DNA of 8,018 nucleotides from Candidatus Eiseniibacteriota bacterium (lineage in GTDB: Bacteria > Joyebacterota > Joyebacteria > Joyebacterales > Joyebacteraceae): positions 1 through 8,018 of the forward strand of contig DAOVNE010000042.1 in assembly GCA_030630395.1 (NCBI GenBank), read 5' to 3'. The notes below the pieces were generated by a model. It was not told the origin of the DNA. It was given only the letters and a program-made list of their open reading frames with translations, and ran no database searches. Shown here piece after piece: positions 6,954-8,018 of the stretch. Position 1 is the stretch's first letter; the number at the start of each line of letters is the position of its first letter. The translations under genes and the position numbers were made by a program.

Positions 6954-6979
6954 GCCCTCCCAACTGCTCGCGGGAGGGC
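6954..6979 (-). other. rpsO-pnp intergenic hairpin (processing site or attenuator)
   Basis: An 8-bp perfect stem, GCCCTCCC with GGGAGGGC (6954-6961 and 6972-6979), closes a 10-nt loop. On the minus strand it is followed by TTTGCTC. It lies between the rpsO stop and the pnp start. In E. coli the same interval holds a terminator and an RNase III-cleaved hairpin used in pnp autoregulation, so a similar role is plausible. The short T-run makes it a leaky terminator at best. The loop sequence GAGCA can also pair with TGCTC just after the stem, giving a competing fold. Confidence 0.55.
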
Positions 6980-6984
6980 CAGCT

Positions 6985-7013
6985 CTTATAGGGCTTGCGC
7001 GTAATCACTTGAA
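6985..7013 (-). promoter_or_regulatory. Possible internal promoter for pnp
   Basis: Minus-strand TATAAG (6985-6990) matches 5 of 6 bases of a -10 box. Its -35 candidate TTCAAG (7008-7013), 17 nt upstream, matches only 3 of 6. E. coli has a pnp promoter in this interval, but the weak -35 makes this a low-confidence call. Confidence 0.27.
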
Positions 7014-7020
7014 ACTCGCA

Positions 7021-7290
7021 CTACCTGCGCAACCCAAGTTCCTTGATCACTGCTTTATAACTACTCACCTTGTTCGACTTGAGATAGTTCAGAAGACGTC
7101 GCCTCTTGCCGACCATCTTGAGAAGGCCCAACCGAGAGTGATTGTCCTTCTTGTGGTGACCGAAGTGCTCGGCGAGCGTCTCGATTCTCTCCGTCAAGAG
7201 CGCGATCTGGACCTCCGCCGACCCGGTATCGCCAGCGTGGGTCTCAAAGCGACGGACTATCTCTTGCTTCCTCTCCTTCGACAGCGACAA
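7021..7290 (-). CDS. rpsO: 30S ribosomal protein S15
   Basis: Primary binding protein of the 16S rRNA central domain, also part of an intersubunit bridge. The 89 residues equal the standard length and cover the family end to end: the [16 protein letters not shown] helix at 21-36, the rRNA-binding [20 protein letters not shown] at 45-64, and the C-terminal GLRR. Residue 54 is Leu in SRLGLL where E. coli and B. subtilis have Arg (SRRGLL). The start is TTG at 7288-7290, supported by GAGGAG 7 nt upstream and exact N-terminal agreement (MSLSKE). A promoter is predicted at 7345-7373. S15 represses its own mRNA in several bacteria, but I could not recognise a known operator fold in the roughly 48-nt leader. 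Confidence 0.97.
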   Translation of the reverse strand: MSLSKERKQEIVRRFETHAGDTGSAEVQIALLTERIETLAEHFGHHKKDNHSRLGLLKMVGKRRRLLNYLKSNKVSSYKAVIKELGLRR

Positions 7291-7344
7291 ATCCCAGCTC
7301 CTCGTGTTCTTGCCGAATTCCTGTAACTCATCTTCAACTTTTGC

Positions 7345-7373
7345 AATTTAGCACACGTGTGTATTCGTGTCAA
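7345..7373 (-). promoter_or_regulatory. Predicted sigma70-type promoter for rpsO-pnp, with palindrome in spacer
   Basis: Minus-strand TTGACA (7368-7373) is a perfect -35 box and TAAATT (7345-7350) a 4/6 -10 box, with the optimal 17-nt spacer. The spacer contains the perfect 10-bp palindrome CACACGTGTG (7352-7361), which could be a protein-binding site. The rpsO leader would be about 48 nt. Confidence 0.6.
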
Positions 7374-7409
7374 AGACAAAATCGCACCCGTGCCTGGGGG
7401 CCCACATAC

Positions 7410-8018
7410 CTACAGCTCCCCCGCGAGCGCACGGCCCTCTGCGACATCCAGCAGGATCTGCTTCGCCAGGGCCTCTTCCCCATCAAATCTCCTGTCGCCG
7501 CGAAGACGCTTCAGGAGATCTACCACGAGTCTCCCACCGTACAGATCGACGTCTACATCGAAGATGTGGACCTCCACACGCCGCTCGGTCTTGCCGAACG
7601 TAGGCCGTCTGCCAATGTACATGAGCCCGAAGGCGCCCTCGATCGAGGACACTCTGACGAGGTACACACCGTCAGCCGGGAGGAGTTTTCTCTCGGGCAG
7701 GTGGACGTTGGCCGTCGGCGTGCCGAAACGGCGGGCTCCTATGCCATCGCCTGCGACGACCTCACCCGCAAGCCTGTATTCCCTGCCGAGCATCCTTCCC
7801 GCAGTGACGACATTCCCCCTGCCCAAGCTCTCCCGTATTCGCGTGCTCGATATGGGGATCTCGTCGTGAAGCACGGGCGGGACGACATCGAAACCGTACC
7901 CCATCTCCTTCCCGAGTTCACCAAACCGCTCGAGTCCACACGCCCTGTCGTGCCCCATGTGGAAATCATAGCCGAGCACGAGATGCGCTCCCCTGCCGAT
8001 TCCCAGCCAGACCAGGAA
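7410..8018 (-). CDS. ribF: Bifunctional riboflavin kinase / FAD synthetase, C-terminal part (cut by window edge)
   Basis: Makes FMN from riboflavin and FAD from FMN in the cytoplasm. The last 202 residues are in the window and the frame is open to base 8018, so the N-terminus is missing. The first part is the end of the FAD synthetase (nucleotidyltransferase) domain: LVLGYDFHMGHDR at about 14-26 and the ISSTRIRESL motif at about 65-74. The flavokinase domain follows, with RRFGTPTANVHLPE at about 99-112 (the PTAN nucleotide/metal site), ADGVYLVRV, IGRRPTFG, and VEVHIFDVDVDLYG, which contains the usual conserved acidic region. It ends in TAG 119 nt before rpsO. ribF next to rpsO is a common bacterial arrangement. 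I found no convincing terminator after it, so some transcripts may continue into rpsO. Confidence 0.95.
   Translation of the reverse strand, partial: FLVWLGIGRGAHLVLGYDFHMGHDRACGLERFGELGKEMGYGFDVVPPVLHDEIPISSTRIRESLGRGNVVTAGRMLGREYRLAGEVVAGDGIGARRFGTPTANVHLPERKLLPADGVYLVRVSSIEGAFGLMYIGRRPTFGKTERRVEVHIFDVDVDLYGGRLVVDLLKRLRGDRRFDGEEALAKQILLDVAEGRALAGEL

Noticed and set aside
7381..7409. Terminator after ribF
   Set aside because: The GC-rich stretch before ATTTTG on the minus strand forms only 3-4 bp stems with tiny loops, not a credible terminator.

Overview
This window is a GC-rich bacterial segment. Genes have Shine-Dalgarno sequences, overlap or sit close together, and include bacterial-type rpsO, pnp and dut. 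Every convincing gene is on the minus strand, so transcription runs from high to low coordinates. I cannot assign a phylum. The AsnRS type, the long TrkH, and the frequent TAG stops and TTG/GTG starts suggest an uncultured or non-model lineage, but that is only an impression. No gene-free stretch exceeds about 120 bases, and I see no tRNA, rRNA, CRISPR, insertion sequence or prophage feature.

Read in transcription order, there are three blocks. (1) ribF (C-terminal two thirds, cut by the window edge at 8018), then rpsO (S15), then pnp (PNPase). This is a classic bacterial translation and RNA-turnover cluster. A sigma70-like promoter sits just before rpsO, a hairpin lies between rpsO and pnp, and a strong 13-bp terminator follows pnp. 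(2) dut (dUTPase) and a UbiA-family prenyltransferase, overlapping by four bases (GTGA). A promoter lies directly after the pnp terminator, and a weak terminator follows ubiA. (3) A potassium-uptake unit, trkH then trkA, followed by asnS (asparaginyl-tRNA synthetase), which runs off the window at base 1. A TTGACA/TATCCT promoter sits just before trkH.

The oddest feature is in trkH. The reading frame is continuous and conserved over 583 codons, but an in-frame TGA at 2346-2348 splits it in the cytoplasmic linker between pore repeats A and B. Two ATG codons follow at once, and a 10-bp bulged stem-loop begins 11 nt downstream. The options are a point nonsense mutation or sequence error, a split transporter made by termination-reinitiation, or recoding of UGA. 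TGA ends dut and ubiA in the same window, so a changed genetic code is not supported. A 26-bp perfect direct repeat (29-bp period) spans the trkA stop codon and looks like a recent tandem duplication. The rest is housekeeping, and I do not see a new multi-gene system here.
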